Source: Wuchereria bancrofti
Taxonomy: Eukaryota; Nematoda; Chromadorea; Rhabditida; Onchocercidae
Assembly: GCA_005281725.1 (NCBI GenBank)
Contig: SSBO01000007.1
Span: forward strand, 2,300,402-2,364,401
Direction: 5' to 3'
Length of the DNA stretch: 64,000 nt
The position numbers and the translations under genes were made by a program. The notes under the pieces were generated by a model. It was not told where the DNA came from. It did not search any database and worked only from the letters and a program-made list of their open reading frames with translations. Of this stretch, positions 36,014 to 48,299 are shown piece after piece; positions within the stretch are counted from its first letter, which is position 1; the number at the start of each line of letters is the position of its first letter.

Positions 36014-39000
36014 ATGGCGAGAGAGTCGAAGAAAAGAAAGGTAGTACGGGATAATGATGTGAAGTGGAAAGGGAGAAGAGAAGAAAGAGGAAGGAGAGGG
36101 ATAAGAGAACAAGCTTCTTCCTTTCTACTTGCTGAAGGAATTGTGACTTGTACCACATGTTCGCACATAGCTACTGCTGCAGGTGAGGAATGCATGATGG
36201 CGAGAGAGGGCAAGACTGACTGCGTGGCACGATGGCTAGTGGTAAGAATCATCATCATCAGCAGCAGCAGCAGCGGCAGCAGGAGGACAGGAAGAGCAGC
36301 TCGGTCTGTCTGGATGTAGGTTGGCAGGCTTCATCAACTAGCCTAGCACCACTGGCTGCATGTCTTCTCTCCCTCTGTTGCTTCTTCGTTGTCTCTGTGT
36401 TGCAGCGTACATCTGTCCCTCCCTTCCCCCAATACTACTACTATGTGTTACTATAATCCGTTGCCACTGATCCTTATGGGATTGTCACTTATTTTTCCAC
36501 AAAGTACAGTACAAGCATGCTGGCAAAATGCTCGCATCGTTACTCATATTATTCTCATACTTATTCCCCCTCAATTTCATATCGAGAGATTTCCTCCAAT
36601 AGACTGCATCACGTCCTGAGCTGCAAACCTCGTAACTTATGTTTTACAGCCTTTGCAGCATGCACTGTCACAATCCGATATACGTCACTGCGTGTTCGTT
36701 ATCTTTCTCCAACATGGATAACTCAAATCTTTTCCATCACCACCAGATAGAGAGTAACTTTCACAATACTGTATTGGTAGATACCCTTTCAGTTCAGGAA
36801 TATCTAAAAATAAAAGTGCAGAAGACTGACAAATGCAACAATGAAAGTGAAGGCACAGACAAATGGGTGAATTTAGCTTTAGAAATGAAAGATGCAATTC
36901 TGGCCAGTACAACTTTGCATGGAGAAGTGAAACTGCGTAACGACTTTTTGTGAATAACCACAGTAATAGAAACAACCAATACTAGAAAATTCTTCAGCAA
37001 TTGTGGATTATATTCCTTTTACATAGGTACAGTAACAATTATAACCTTTCTCTGGAATTAACGCTACAACGTTACTGCAACGAGATCGCAATTCAAACTA
37101 CATAAAGAGGCAACTGTGCAAGAACTAAAAATTCTGTGCACACTTCACACTATTCCATAAAAGAGATGTAAAGTATATTTATACCAATGAAACAATTTTA
37201 TTAGAAATTAAATGGGATTAAAGCTTACTAATAAGTGAAGCAATAAAGGAGTAAAACGAAATGTCGCGTTCTTCACAGTAAAAAAAAGCGTCATTTAGAT
37301 GATATTAGGGAGTACCTAACACTAGATAATACATATTAAATGCTCAATACCACAACTGGTTGAGAACTGTATCAATCAAATGAAAATTGGGAGAAAAACC
37401 AAAAGGAAAGATTGGGAGAAACGCCTTATCAGTAGTTTTAAGAAATCAACTAAAACACAGTGATAGTATACTACTGCTAATTAAGGTTCTCAATCAAAAC
37501 CACTTTTCAGAAAGTAGAATTAGCGGCTGAAATATGGCAATCATACCACCAGTCCCTCAAAAAACTACAAAAAATTTCGCTTTCGCATCATCCTATCATC
37601 ATCACATCAACTATTCATTCTATAGACACAGAATAATAGTTTTCAGTTAAGAAATCTATTTTATTCCATGAGAAACTTCTTGCCAAATATGAAAAAGATA
37701 GAGAAACAATGCAGCAGAGAATCAAATGAACATGAAGTTTTCAATTTGCTTATCAATAGTTCTATAGTTCTCTAAGTTTACAGTCATGATTTATGTCTAT
37801 CCGGCATCTGTCATTTCCCCACTGTCCAAGCTCTTATGGTAAATATACTTCCTTCCTTTCTTTCTTCCTCGCGGTTTACCGCAACTTGTCATTCATTGAA
37901 TGTAAACACTTTTGTTGAAATTTGATAATTCCTTTACCAAAACTAGTTGTTTGCTGTCGCTGTTATTCCATAGTGAATCAAGAATTTGTTCAGCATCTGG
38001 CTATATAACTTCAAGTACAAAAACAAAAAAAAAAAGTTGACTGCTTGTGCAAATATTTTTCTTGCCGACGATGAAAAGACAACTGGGAAAATGATGAACC
38101 AGCAGGAAACTGCGCTTCATATTAAATGTTTATATCAAGTAAAAAGTAAAAAGTTCAAAAAAAGAAAATCTGAACTCTGATATAGGTTATGCTTACAACA
38201 TGAAGAATTTTTAATGACACTGTTTGGCAAAACTACTGTTAGGCAAACCAACATCACATATTTCGTAAACGAGGTTAATACATGAGATAAATGTTCTGAA
38301 AAACGATGCCCTATCAGTAAAGCTAGATTCAAACCAGAGCGAATGAATCTCAAACTCCACAGACCCATACATAAAGTTAAGATTAAGAGGAAAAGCCTCC
38401 TGAGTGGTGGAAAAGCAAAAAGCAACTGATTCAACATCCTAAAATGCAATTTATAAAAATAAAAACAGAATGAGCAGTGGATTTCTAAAAAATATTACGG
38501 GATGAATAATACTGTTTTATGAAAAAAGGCATAATTCAAAATCATGAGTTGGGAAAATACAAAAACAAAGTTAAGACTACTCTAATACAGTTATAGCCAC
38601 TTAAACCACTGCGATAATGTAGGAATGGTGTGCCACAGGAAAATAAAATTCATTTAATTAAAAATGATTTAATTAAAATGATGAAAAAACATTTAATCAA
38701 AAAAATGATTACTTTTCCTCTGTTTCCAACTTTATATAGTAGGAGCTCTCCGCCAAGTATGAACGGGAACAATGAGTCGAGTAGCGCAAGTAGCACGTGT
38801 GATGGTGGTCACGCAAGCATAAACTCTCCGGCTAATGTCTTGTCGAAGATGCGCGGTACCGAGCGATCTACTTCTCTCGTCCACCTCTTCCGTAATATAG
38901 AACTTAGTGGGAAGCATCATAATTCTTTTCACAGCACGATTAAACCCACAAATAAAGCAACAGAAAGTGTGTTCTTCTTGAAATAAGATTGAATCGGTAT

Positions 39001-40033
39001 TATTTAAAAGAATGCATGAGGGATGATCGCTTATTCCTCCTCTTTCTAATCAACTTCAACAATTTATGGATCTGAAGAAAACTAGATGTTTATTTACAAT
39101 AAATATGAACAGATTATTACTTTGATTACTTTTATTTCTTCCCCAAGCATCGTTTTGAAAAGTGCAATACCAGAAAAAGATGTTTCCTTTGAATATCATA
39201 ATACATTCTTATTCTCGACCAGAAATCCGGCTCGGTGCAATCCAGAAAGTTCGGGCCCAATGATGCTACTCTTGTCTTGCAAGGAATAAGGAAACGAACA
39301 ATTCATTCTCGCGCTGATTATGTCATTCCCATGAAAAGGGAACCAAAAAGTAACACCGAAAACAAAACTAAAAGTAGGACTTGAAACTAGAAGCATTAAA
39401 TGATGAACAAGAGGAATGAGCGCACTCGAGTAAATTGAGACCATACCATATATGATAAGGGTATCTCTTCAAATTTTAAGACTGGATAAGAAAAAAGGAA
39501 AAATACGTGGCTGACCTTGCCATTCTTCACAATTCTCCGAAATGCCGGACAAACTGTGTAATATTACATAACGTATCGTTTCGTTTTGCTTTACATATGA
39601 TTACACTCAAAAACAACTCTCTTCGCCACCTTTTTATCGGTTATAATGACAGTCAACTCTCGGAGGGGTTAGCGCAGTGGCTAAATGGTACAATTGAGAC
39701 AGCAAAAACTTTCCTTAACGGAAATAGTGAAAATTCCATTCATATTTTCGCTACAGACCAAACACGTTGTTCTGTAGAAATTATATGGGTAATTCTCTTC
39801 AAAAACAAATGTAAACTGTTAACTGACCAACCAATCAAATATTTAATTGTTAAATGATTAAACGTTATTAAGAGCTCATTCTCCAGCTTTACAACCATCT
39901 TCAGTGTACTTTACCCGATGTTATCTTCCCAACTTTTCTCTTCGTCCCGCTTAGCATATCCTACAAGATAAGCTCAACATCGAATTCGGATGATAAGGAT
40001 AAAAAAAATAATTTTGGAATCAGAAAAAGTTAA
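36014..40033 (+). CDS. Putative six-exon gene of unknown function
   Basis: A phase-consistent model on the plus strand: 36014-36241 (ends GTG|gtaaga), 36747-36949 (ends TT|gtgaat), 37994-38138 (after ttgttcag; ends CAA|gtaaaa), 39223-39349 (after ctcgaccag; ends A|gtaaca), 39481-39788 (ends TGG|gtaatt), 39905-40033 (after atcttcag; stop TAA). Total is 1,140 nt, 379 aa. The strongest part is the fifth exon, 102 open codons with mixed composition (..SEGLAQWLNGTIETAKTFLNG..), and the GC-richer fourth exon (..HSRADYVIPMKREP..). The N-terminus is basic (SKKRK). No domain is recognised. Exon 1 overlaps a purine-rich, GC-rich stretch that could instead be promoter, so the 5' end is the weakest part. 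Confidence 0.42.
36242..36470. repeat. Low-complexity CAT/CAG trinucleotide tract in a GC-rich island
   Basis: 36249-36289 runs (cat)n then (cag)n with interruptions, inside a GC-rich island that stands out from the AT-rich surroundings. It lies between the 5' end of the minus-strand SCP gene and the plus-strand model starting at 36014, so it may be part of a shared promoter. A 74-codon His/Gln-rich frame at 36232-36456 is probably a by-product. Confidence 0.45.
38752..38940 (+). CDS. Exon-like GC-richer segment, Ser-rich, unassigned
   Basis: GC content is clearly above the surroundings, with an acceptor (tttatatag) just before. The plus frame reads as a Ser/Asn-rich peptide (MNGNNESSSASSTCDGGHAS..) then ..SPANVLSKMRGTERSTSLVHLF... 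It falls inside an intron of the 36014-40033 model and does not fit its phases, so it may be an alternative exon or the start of a different transcript. The minus frame (38732-38932) is also open but looks less natural. Confidence 0.3.
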
Positions 40034-40378
40034 AGCAAAATAGAACAGATCTTTCGTTGTTAAAATATTTGAAAAAATGTTAAACTTCGAAACTAACACT
40101 GATTCTGATTCGATGCAAAAAAGACTGTACGATAAGTTGAGCTATGCTTAGCTTATTTTATTTTCACATGCCACATTGCTATAAGCTACATTCAAATTCG
40201 CTATGGTAATTTTAGAATGCTGGAATACTAGGTCAAAAAGAAACATCTATCACTTATTAAATAAAAAATGGATTATGTTAAATGTGCAGTTCCATCTAAA
40301 AATAAAGAGTTTCAATAATTTGTTTTTCTGAACAACAACAACCCACAACGCTTAATTTTGTATGCAAATACAGATATT

Positions 40379-40811
40379 ATCGTATGGAAGCCATATTTAA
40401 AACAAACAAAAAATGGTATTATTTGCTTAGAAATGAACTTGCACATATCTTCATCCGGACTGTGCACAATTTTGGAACATTCATCAAGTTACACCTCAAT
40501 TTTCAATGCTGACCTACTCTACTCTGAAGCATTCACTTTAGCAAACGTAATCAAAAGAAACTAAAACTCATGTTTAAGAGCCAAAAGTAATGCAGAAATG
40601 TTGAGATTCTGAATGACAAAAACTGTAATCAATTAAGTCAAAAGATAACAGATATATTTATAGAAGTAAGAAGGAACCGTTTATTTCACCTCCACTAAAG
40701 CATAACCATTGCAAACCGGTGGAGATCGGGTTAAAGAGCGAGGCCACAGAACTAACAATACAAAACTGCGTCCCATTTTATCCCTTTTGCATTGTTTATG
40801 CATTACAGATC
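40379..40811 (+). CDS. Two further exon-like segments
   Basis: 40379-40549 lies between an acceptor (gcaaatacag) and a donor (AAC|gtaatc) and is open throughout (..IIVWKPYLKQTKNGIICLEM..). A second open stretch, from about 40703 to a TAA near 40809, joins in phase 0 and contains CKPVEIGLKSEATELTIQNC. They follow the 36014-40033 model on the same strand but do not join it in phase. The product is not recognised. Confidence 0.28.
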
Positions 40812-41121
40812 TAATAATCGAAATTATGTACATAAAAGTGAGATAGAAAAGAGAAGTGGTAAAGAATTAAACCATAACAATGAAGTGAATATTATAAAAT
40901 GCGAAGAAGGGTGAAATAGAGAATCTTGTTTTACAGACTCACTGATTAGGCAAGTGACACAAACAACTTTCGCGGGTTTACCGTCCATTGTTTAAAAAGA
41001 TTTTCCATTTCCAAATGTCGACAACAACAGCAACTTTTAAGGACGAAAATGGAAATAGGACCTTTTGTCGGAATTATTTAAAAACAATAAAAACTTTAAG
41101 GATCGGAAAAATGATGCTTAC

Positions 41122-41298
41122 TTCCTCTTTATTGTGAACGGCTTCACTCTGTAAAAAAGATAAACTACAGTTAACAATAAGGCAGCATAGTTTTTCACTA
41201 TTCTCTTGTATTAATGAATGAAAATTATGACGAATTTTTGACTGATACGACTTCAATTCAACAGAGAATATTTCTTGTGAGTCTTTTACCCAAAGCAT
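41122..41298 (-). CDS. Exon-like ATG-started segment
   Basis: 59 open codons from an ATG at 41298, ending at a consensus donor (GAA|gtaagc) at 41121-41120. The product is mixed, with RHNFHSLIQENSEKLCCLI. No acceptor partner downstream was resolved and no family is recognised. Confidence 0.25.
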
Positions 41299-42003
41299 GA
41301 ACTTTTGTTAGGACTACAATAATTACAATTAGCTTCATTTCTGAAAATTTCATTAATAAAATATATCTAATTTTTAAGAACAAGATAGTTTGTAATAAAA
41401 AATTATATAGGAAATTTAAAGTTATCCCGAAGATTTAAAACATTAATTCATGCAGATTCTCTACAGCTGAAAAGTCTAGAGACGTTAACGCCATCAATGC
41501 CACCTGACTTAACTGCAGTCTTAAGAAATTACTCAATTGATTTGTCAGTAAATCATTTGCTGTTCGACAATCAATCAAATAGTTAGTTTCTCTTAAGAAA
41601 ATCGTGTTGTCGATAATTTCTCAATCAAGAAAAAAAAGTTTCCAAGCACAGCGTTTTGATTATTTATACACAATCTAAAACGGCATTTGTTTCCAATCAG
41701 GCAATTCATTGATAATGGTATGCTTAACATTTGCTATAATTCTAACTGCAATCACTTAACATGCAGAACATTCTGGTGAGTAATTCGCGAGAAATCTATT
41801 AATTGGTGGCTCCCTTATTCTCTCTTTAACGCATGGTCTCTAATCTCTTACTAGTCCAATCTAACCAATCTACTCGATTCTCTTTTTAATAAAATTCTCC
41901 ATAAAATATTCATTTTTTAGTGAAATTCTCCATAAATTATTCATTTCTTTAAACTTTACAATAAATGAAAATTATTAAGAGCTTTAAATTATTAAGAGAA
42001 TTA

Positions 42004-42030
42004 GCTATATATATATATATATATATATAC
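42004..42030. repeat. (TA)n microsatellite
   Basis: About 13 uninterrupted TA units. Confidence 0.8.
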
Positions 42031-42225
42031 AATAGAAGGAAAACTAATTTTTTATTGCATAGGCGATTTTTTGATTAAAACAAATCTATTTTATAATGGA
42101 ATGTCCAAAAACATAAACAGACTGGACGACCCATGAAAGTATTAAGCTGAATAATATACTGGCTTGAAAATTATTTTCAAATTCTTCTTTTAACTCAAAA
42201 TATGTTATTTGCATCTTCAACTATT

Positions 42226-42300
42226 TTTTCCTGCAGATACGTATTCAGCCTCTAGAATTAGTAACAAATTCTAGAAGCTGAGTACGTACCGACAGGAAAA
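42226..42300. ncRNA. Near-perfect hairpin, candidate microRNA precursor
   Basis: The 5' arm 42226-42260 pairs with 42266-42300 around a loop of about 5-7 bases. From the base: 8 pairs (ttttcctg/caggaaaa), a small bulged zone, 12 pairs with one G-U, one C-A mismatch, then 9 more pairs. A stem of about 33 bp with few mismatches and a tight loop is unusual in this AT-rich background, because the arms contain mixed sequence (e.g. ctagaagctgagtacgtacc). It lies in non-coding sequence just downstream of the minus-strand exon at 42639-42806. The strand of origin and the mature arm cannot be decided. Confidence 0.5.
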
Positions 42301-42638
42301 CAAGGCAAACAGGTATGGTGACAAATCATGATTAGCTTTACTTTCTTTAAAACCAAAAACTTAATCTGATCTAATATTAATAAATTGGGGATATAAAGAA
42401 CTAGGCAAAATTAAGATAAGATTTTTTTCATGAATTAGAATCAAAAAGATTTAATGCTAAAAATTAAAGTTGCATTTTCTTCAATGGATAACAGTAGAAA
42501 CATAAAGACGAAACACTTTACTTCGCATAAGTTAAAACTCATTCGAGTCTTAAGTCGTGTCACTTTCTACAGCAGAGAGTATAATATTTAAAGGAATGCT
42601 TTAGTATATAAAACTGAATTGGAAATGCCAATTATTAT

Positions 42639-45600
42639 TTAAAAATTTGTAGGTGAGGACAAACCAGATGTAGTGACACCTTTGTAGTTCTTGATTTGGG
42701 CTCTGTCGCTATTAGAATTCATCGATGGCCTACACATCTCACTCCCATTTTTGAATTCTTCCGTGGCAAAACATTGACTTTCCACATCTATATTCACTTT
42801 CTTCATCTAAACAGCATGTTAAAGAATAGGTAAAAACAAATAGGTGTGAAACTAATATCAATCCGTATTTTGAAAGCAACCCTACAAACATATGATTGCA
42901 CAGAAACGGTAATTAGTATATACAATTAAGTCTTTGAAATAAGGAACAGTCCTAGTTTTGGAAAAATTTGAAAACGCAGAGTGAAAATACGCTTCCCCTT
43001 TTAGAAAAAACGAAATGTTAAAAACTATCAGTTATGTTCTTTGTAAAATTATAGTTTGGAATGCTAAGCTTCATTTTATATCTTACAATACATATATAAT
43101 GAAGTTTGAAATCAAAATATCCGTGAGACAGGCAGGATAATCAGAGGAATTATGACAAAATTAAAACAGATATAAATTGATATATGTCAGATTATGCGAA
43201 GAAAACAATTTGCGTCTTTTATTTTTTATTTGAAAAAATATCGAAACAGTGCGAGTGGTCACTAGGATAAAGTGATCAATTGCAACGCAAAAAATTTTTG
43301 AAAGATACTATTCTTTCTTATCTCAACAACGCAGAAAGAGAGTGGCTTACTTGAGTAGTTACACTGTCCGCTAAATTTGCCATTAAAGATTAATAGCTTC
43401 TGGGTAGCACTGTAAAATCCAGAAAAGTAAAACGTTTGAATTTTGCTGCCTTTCACTTTTACTTGTTCTCGATGTTTTTTGAAAACTTAAGGCATTATTT
43501 AGCCTGAAATTTTGCAAAAATTCATTTTATTTCAGTGGTTCCGATATCATCAAAACTATGAGACATTACTACTAGACACTGGCATGATTACCTAAAAACA
43601 ATTAGACATAGCTCTAATTTGATTATAATTGGACTTTAATACTCTAGATCCTAGATCCATATCATATACATGGTTCAGATTCACATTATGATATTAATAA
43701 CTGAGTGGCTTCAAGCAAACCTAGAAGCCCTATATATTTGGTAATTTCTTTTCAGTTCTCATAGAATTCCAAAAAATATATTCCACTATACTCCGATATT
43801 ATCTAGTTGAATGCACACCCATTCCATAACCACATACTACACTTAATGTCGAATTTTTGTATAAAATTCCAGTCTTTCCACAACAATCACTTATTAAAAA
43901 CTAACTTTTGGAGTAACAAAATTAAAAGCTAACTTTTGGTGCAACAAAAATCCGGAATTTATAAAATGAAATGAAGTGGTTCGAAATTTAATACCCGCAC
44001 TTTTTCCTTCTCTTCACCAGTGAAATAACATAGAAGTCTGACAGCAGCAAAAGATGCAAGCACGGCAATCGGTATCGAGAATTGCTTCTTGGTCGATTTT
44101 TCTTCAGTCCAAATCAGCAAGCTTCTCGTTAATGCTTTGTTCTTGCTTCCTGTAAACATAATTGCTTTCGTTTAAACCAGAAAAATTAAATCTGACTTTA
44201 ATACGCTAGAAAGTTTTAGACAAAATATAATAATCAACAGAAAAACTTTGTAGGCATTTTATTTCTTGCCATATGACCAAAAGTAAGATTCTAAACATGA
44301 TTAGTGATTAAATGAATGAAGTTATGGAAGGCATTGTGAATTCTGAAAAAATAAGGACAAAAATCCTTAATGTGCATCATCATGTAAACAAAAATCATAA
44401 ACTGAACTTCGTAACATATTTCAACCACTAAAAATACGTGCACCAAATGGTTATATAAAACCAAAAAATTCATCCACAACTCGTTCCAAACCGTTAAAAC
44501 TTTACAACTGCATGACTTATCAACAATATGATCAGGGCCATGCACCAAAAGTGTTAAATTAAAGGTAATCTGATAGTAGTATGACGCCTTATATTTTAGA
44601 AAAGATGAGAAAACAGATTAGTCTTAATAAATAAAACGATCGCTACACGCCCCTTTTTCCATTTATTTAACATCGTCAAATAGAGATAAATATGAGTGAT
44701 GAAAACGAAAATATAATGTTCTAAGCGCAAAACGTATCTGGAGCAAAATCTGGCACAATTTTTTCTTTTTTTTCTTTTGTTAATAAAGTTATAATACCTT
44801 ATTAATTATTGGTATAAAAAGTGCCACCGATCAACGGAATAAAAGTAGCTACATGATCTTCTATATTCTACTACTTAGTTATTTGCATGAATGAAATGTC
44901 CTCCTTTATCGAATATAAGTTGGGAGATTTTAGAATTAAATCATTAGAAAAGTTTTTTTCTGAACAAAGTGTCCAATGAAATTGTCAAAAAACGTTTTGA
45001 AAGAATTTCACCAGAGCTAAACTGTTTCATTAGCATCTTGGTAGTAGCAACAGAATGTAACGTTAAAGAAAATTACGTAAGAATAGAAGGGTATGGAAAA
45101 AACAACTGGAAATTTATAAAAGTAAATAAACCTTGGTGAAGACATAAAGTGAGAAATCCGCTTACTCAGTAAGCAAGAATGCGACTAATCGTTTCTAAAA
45201 GTACACCGTCATAAAGCGAAAGCAGAAGGACATTTGACATGGGAAGATAATGGAGCAATTTGAAAAACACTAAAACGTGAGGTGAGATAGGGGATTTATC
45301 TCAAGCATCATGTAACCACTCTTAAAATACATCAACGGTGAAATCAAACAGTGATAAAAAGAATTTAATGAGAATTCAAACGAATGCAACCATAATTAAC
45401 AGTCATATAAAAACAAGGTGCAAGATAACGTATTCTGATTCTAATGAAATACCATTCGATATGAAACGATGGAAAACTACATGGAACGATGGAGCCTCGT
45501 TATTCGATCTACACACATAGATCCATGATGTTATCAATATGAGAAGTTTTGAAAATTTTGAAATTTGTTCTATATATGGATTGAAAAGATGTCAGGATTC

Positions 45601-46143
45601 ATACAGGAAATATAAATTACACCCATGAGAAAATATGAAGTTATCGTTTATAAGTCGCTTGTAATTTATATCATATAAAATTGAAAAATCATGATGCATG
45701 CAGTGAAAAAAACAAATTTCGTCGTAGTTAATAATGCCTAAGTCACCCATGTTCAATCCGAAATATTAAAAATTTCACCAAATTTGGAAAAGCCATATGG
45801 TAATGATTGCTAAGAAATGATTTGTATAAATTAATCTGATAAAAACTCATATGAAAAGAAACTATAGCTTAAGCATAATTAAATTGAAGTATATATGTTT
45901 TTTTTCGATAGCCAAGATATCTAAATTAATACTGATGTTTGAAAATGTTAGCTAATTTGAGTATTTTATGCAAACCGCTGCATAAGACAGAATGCGTAAA
46001 AGAAATGACCTCATCTTATACACTAGCTCATTTGTAGTTCATCTTTCAAGGTCAAAACCCGTAAATAATACACCACAACCGCTTACCTGTGCCAGAAACA
46101 GAATCATCAAACACATGAACGCAATTAACGGACAACATCCCAT
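42639..46143 (-). CDS. Putative membrane protein gene with signal peptide (incomplete model)
   Basis: Three segments are supported. 46143-46087 starts MGCCPLIAFMCLMILFLAQ, a signal-peptide-like exon with a consensus donor (CAG|gtaagc). 44149-43995 follows gtttacag and encodes a basic stretch and a likely membrane helix (SIPIAVLASFAAVRLLCYF), ending at CGG|gtatta. 42806-42639 follows tgtttag and encodes a 55-residue hydrophilic tail ending at TAA (..NIDVESQCFATEEFKNGSE..). The last two join in phase. Exons between the signal peptide and the helix, perhaps including about 45511-45430 (..SNEAPSFHVVFHRF..), are not resolved. If correct this is a small type I membrane protein. The family is unknown. 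Confidence 0.35.
44968..45075 (+). CDS. Exon-like segment with consensus donor
   Basis: Open frame reading VKKRFERISPELNCFISILV and ending exactly at TAC|gtaaga. It lies in the unresolved interior of the minus-strand gene above, on the opposite strand. The acceptor side (gaacaaag) is weak. A second plus-strand frame, 45338-45520, lies nearby. Neither is recognised. Confidence 0.2.
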
Positions 46144-46493
46144 ATTATTCATTCAAATAATTTATTAGAAATACCCTGCAATCGAGCAAAAACCCAAAAC
46201 TATACGCTTCGCTAGAAATAAATAGAAAATGGATCTCCCTTAAAACTAACAGTGTTGCGATCTACTTAGCTGACTCTGTCTTGTCAAAAATTATTACGTA
46301 AATTGTTATGACTAATGGTGAGACATAATTTTAAATCATTTGTATCATGAACAGATAATATAAAAGTACTTCTAAAAAATTCATCCGAAAGGCAAGATTT
46401 CAACTACCGTATCAATTAGTTCATAATTTTGAATTAGAAAAGACATCAGAAAAAAACGAAACCCATGGCACCTATATAATAATGAGTGACAAG

Positions 46494-47263
46494 TGGCACT
46501 ATTCAACACTTGCGTTTCCAGCGCCCTCCATTTCAAGAAAACAATCCGTTATTGCAAGCGATCATGCGCAAGAAAAGCTCACGGATCAGCTTAATCAGCG
46601 AACTACTGCGGGACCAATGGACAAGCCTTCCGCACATCTCCGTTGCCTACTGATCAATTTTGCATTTCCAACACCCTCCATTCCAAAAAACATTCCACTA
46701 CTGCAAACGATCATGCGCGAGAAAACTTATCGCGTTGCTTCAAGGATAATATGAATGATTTTGGTGCTCTAGTAGATATGCACTTCTGATGACCGTTATC
46801 ATTAAATTATAAATCAAAGAACTACTGCGAGATGGAATATTCCAACAACTCTCTTATACAAGCCATGAAAACCTAATCGCGGTGCTTCGAGAAATTTGAT
46901 TGGTTCTAAACGCCCAAAATCAATGGCCATTTTGACAGTACGGCATCCGAGCAGCTAGCTGATAAAAAAATAATGATTTAAGCAGCGCTAAAGCATCCTT
47001 CTTCGAAAAATCAAAAAAAAAAAACGAAACTTTGTTAATAGAAATTTCTAGGGACATAGGAAAAAATACTGCAAATCGTATTATTAACATTTGGTTTTTG
47101 AAGTTACATCTTGAAACTGCTCGTACCAATCTCCAAACCAATCATATTCAATTTTTTCTTCTATATTATTCTCGTGTTTTCCAGCCAGAAACCAAAGAAT
47201 AAAAATCTAGTTATAAAAATAAAAATTTTGACAGTACGGCTCAAGCTAAGTCAGCCAACAGTT
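46494..47263. repeat. Diverged duplicated units in GC-richer DNA
   Basis: A block of about 70 bp at 46511-46580 recurs at 46661-46729 (shared ttccaRcRccctccatt and gcaaRcgatcatgcgc). Its continuation, with gaactactgcg, at 46587-46620 recurs at 46807-46838, and the cgcgttgctt end recurs at 46878. A different pair shares ttttgacagtacggc at 46930 and 47227. GC content is above background, and the copies read as similar leucine-rich peptides on the plus strand (NPLLQAIMRKK and IPLLQTIMREK; ISELLRD and IKELLRD), suggesting duplicated, decayed exons. Confidence 0.55.
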
Positions 47264-47449
47264 TCATGAGACCAATCTATCTCGTTGATTACGCTCGTAA
47301 TCCAGTTCGCCACAATGTCTTCTCAATCTCTTGGAATTCCTAAGGATATTTGCTTCGCTCCGCTCGAACACTTTCTGCCAATTCTTTTATGCGGAATTGA
47401 ATGTTTGTAACAGAAATGAAGATCGAGAGTCGGGAAAATGTAATACATA

Positions 47450-47900
47450 ATACATTGAAAGAAATGGTCGAAAGAAACCTGCAAAACAGTTCCTTCTGTT
47501 GAAATTTATTTCAAATGCAACCGTTTTTGAATACCTATCTGTTATTAGTCCGAAACCCCACCAAGCAACAAGTAAGCACACTGAAGCAGTTCAACATGGA
47601 CGTGATTCAGAGCTGCAAAAAATGCAATTTAATCCGGAGCTGTTCGTGCCATACCTACAACAACAAAAATGAAAATGGGAGTAGGTGCATTGCACTTAAA
47701 CGGCCAAATACTATTTTCTTCTCTACCTTTGAGCACTCATTTGCAGCTTGCAAGGGAAAGAAATGAAAGTAAAAGTTACTGCGAACTTATAGAAAGCATT
47801 TAATTTTAAAAGGTAACTGCAATATCATCAAGTTTTTTAATTTTTCAGATACGGCAGAGACGGAATGAGATAGCTGCTTTGAAAGATGCTTTAACGGGTT
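47450..47900 (+). CDS. Exon-like segments of an unknown gene
   Basis: From about 47455 to a TGA near 47671, one plus frame is open for about 70 codons (..SNATVFEYLSVISPKPHQAT.. and ..MQFNPELFVPYLQQQ). An overlapping frame, 47515-47766, encodes a Cys-rich peptide (CKKCNLIRSCSCH). At 47850-47903, after a strong acceptor (aatttttcag), IRQRRNEIAALKDALTG ends at TGA. At least one frame is likely coding, but I cannot link them. The ATG-started MSSQSLGIPKDICF frame at 47313 may be upstream. Confidence 0.28.
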
Positions 47901-48299
47901 GAAGTTCACATGCCAATAAAGCTATTATAAGTTTCCAATTCTTTATCGATTTGATGTATTTAAAATAAATGAAAAAACAGAAGTCAAAGTTCATCACTTC
48001 GCAGAAAATAAAACGAGTATTTAAAAAAAGGAAAAACAATTTTTGAAAGGAAGTTTTTGCTTAAAAACACCAGAATGCATAACTTATGTATACGCGTGCT
48101 CTTATAGCAGCTTCTGCAAAACATGAATGTAACGAAGCGAAAAGACGCCATTTCTGTTTGACGCCAATTTCTTCGATAATCATTGTAAGCTCAACAGGTT
48201 TACGCAGTTATTTAGCTATAAAAGTTCTGTCTATTCATAGTTTCAGCTACTACCCTTACACTAGAACTCCAATTTAGTAAAACTGTTGCTCAACATAAA

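Noticed and set aside
39665..39695. tRNA- or SINE-like A-box (ggttagcgcagtgg)
   Set aside because: No B-box or cloverleaf; the segment is within an open exon-like frame.
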